From Shimia ponticola (GTDB lineage: Bacteria; Pseudomonadota; Alphaproteobacteria; Rhodobacterales; Rhodobacteraceae): 64,000 nucleotides of DNA. The notes under the pieces were generated by a model. That model had not been told where the DNA came from. It saw only the letters and a list, made by a program, of their open reading frames with translations, and did not search any database. Each line of letters starts with the position of its first letter. The first letter of the stretch is position 1. The stretch spans positions 372,001 through 436,000 of the forward strand of contig NZ_VCDK01000003.1 of NCBI RefSeq assembly GCF_007995215.1, read 5' to 3'. Position numbers and translations under genes: made by a program. Positions 63,855 through 64,000 of the stretch are shown piece after piece.

Positions 63855-64000
63855 GCGTTGCCCAACTCAATCGGTTGCCCGTGCGGTGTTGCGCGGGCAG
63901 CTGCGTGCCATTGTGCGGTCAGGTCGGAAACCTGCCCCGCATCGGCAATACCGTCTTCCAGCAACACGGTCTCAAACGCCGCCAGCCACGCCGAATAGTA
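63851..64000 (-). CDS. C-terminal end of a nitrile hydratase accessory-like protein
   Basis: This frame is open from the window edge to a TAG at 63851, giving 49 C-terminal residues: YYSAWLAAFETVLLED near the edge and WHAAARATPHGQPIEL near the end. This pattern resembles the C-terminus of nitrile hydratase accessory (activator) proteins. The N-terminal part is outside the window. The stop overlaps the stop of the exported hydrolase gene tail to tail. Confidence 0.6.
   Translation of the reverse strand, partial: YYSAWLAAFETVLLEDGIADAGQVSDLTAQWHAAARATPHGQPIELGNA

Noticed and set aside
1-64000. CRISPR array, rRNA operon or insertion sequence
   Set aside because: No regularly spaced direct repeats, no rRNA-like sequence and no transposase-like protein were seen in the window.

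Overview
The window looks like a chromosomal segment of an alphaproteobacterium of the Rhodobacterales, most likely a marine Roseobacter-group member. The reasons are a GTA structural cluster in the Rhodobacter capsulatus gene order, the fabD-fabG-acpP-fabF-mltG order, accB-accC-aat followed by DUF2155, MlaD-like and NDUFA12-like genes, a GapR/DUF2312 gene, and moderately high G+C throughout. No plasmid functions, CRISPR array, rRNA or transposase were seen.

Layout. (1) 1-10.4 kb, minus strand: gene transfer agent (GTA) head and tail genes g15 (cut by the window edge) back to g1, tightly packed with many ATGA overlaps. A leader follows that contains a decayed tRNA-Ser-like sequence. (2) 10.6-15.4 kb, minus: mltG, fabF, acpP, fabG, fabD. 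(3) 15.5-18 kb: a cytochrome b561-YceI fusion facing a stand-alone YceI protein, and a small membrane protein. (4) 18.2-23.3 kb: rpsF-rpsR-rplI, a sulfotransferase-like gene whose 3' end contains the rplI terminator, tig, an MFS transporter and tRNA-Thr(UGU). (5) 23.4-29.1 kb: several poorly known genes, gapR, a fused fatty-acid oxidation enzyme and a DUF442 protein. (6) 29.1-41.3 kb: an SSS-type sensor kinase, a small membrane protein, a receiver-only regulator and a short-chain-fatty-acid type XRE regulator, divergent from a LivKHMGF-type ABC transporter followed by acs. This looks like one carboxylate sensing, uptake and activation locus. (7) 41.4-47.7 kb: accB, accC and aat, then minus-strand DUF2155, MlaD-like, NDUFA12-like, ridA, clpX and clpP. 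(8) 47.9-53.5 kb: a photolyase-like protein with reversed domain order, a CoA-transferase with two SDR genes, a decayed MFS pseudogene and an APC permease. (9) 53.5-62 kb: a pyrimidine-catabolism locus with an ABC transporter of the NMT1/SsuABC type, dihydropyrimidinase and N-carbamoyl amidohydrolase, divergent from a rutR-like regulator with a perfect RutR box between them. (10) 62-64 kb: a flavodoxin-reductase-like protein, an exported hydrolase preceded by a tandem operator-like repeat, and the end of a gene resembling a nitrile hydratase accessory protein.

The strongest candidate for something undescribed is at 59.34-59.79 kb. A small GIY-YIG nuclease gene, inserted in the pyrimidine operon, is framed by identical 27-bp palindromic repeats. 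One further copy is exapted inside the coding sequence of the neighbouring ABC ATPase, where it encodes VPGQARD. This resembles a GIY-YIG analogue of the REP/RAYT arrangement.
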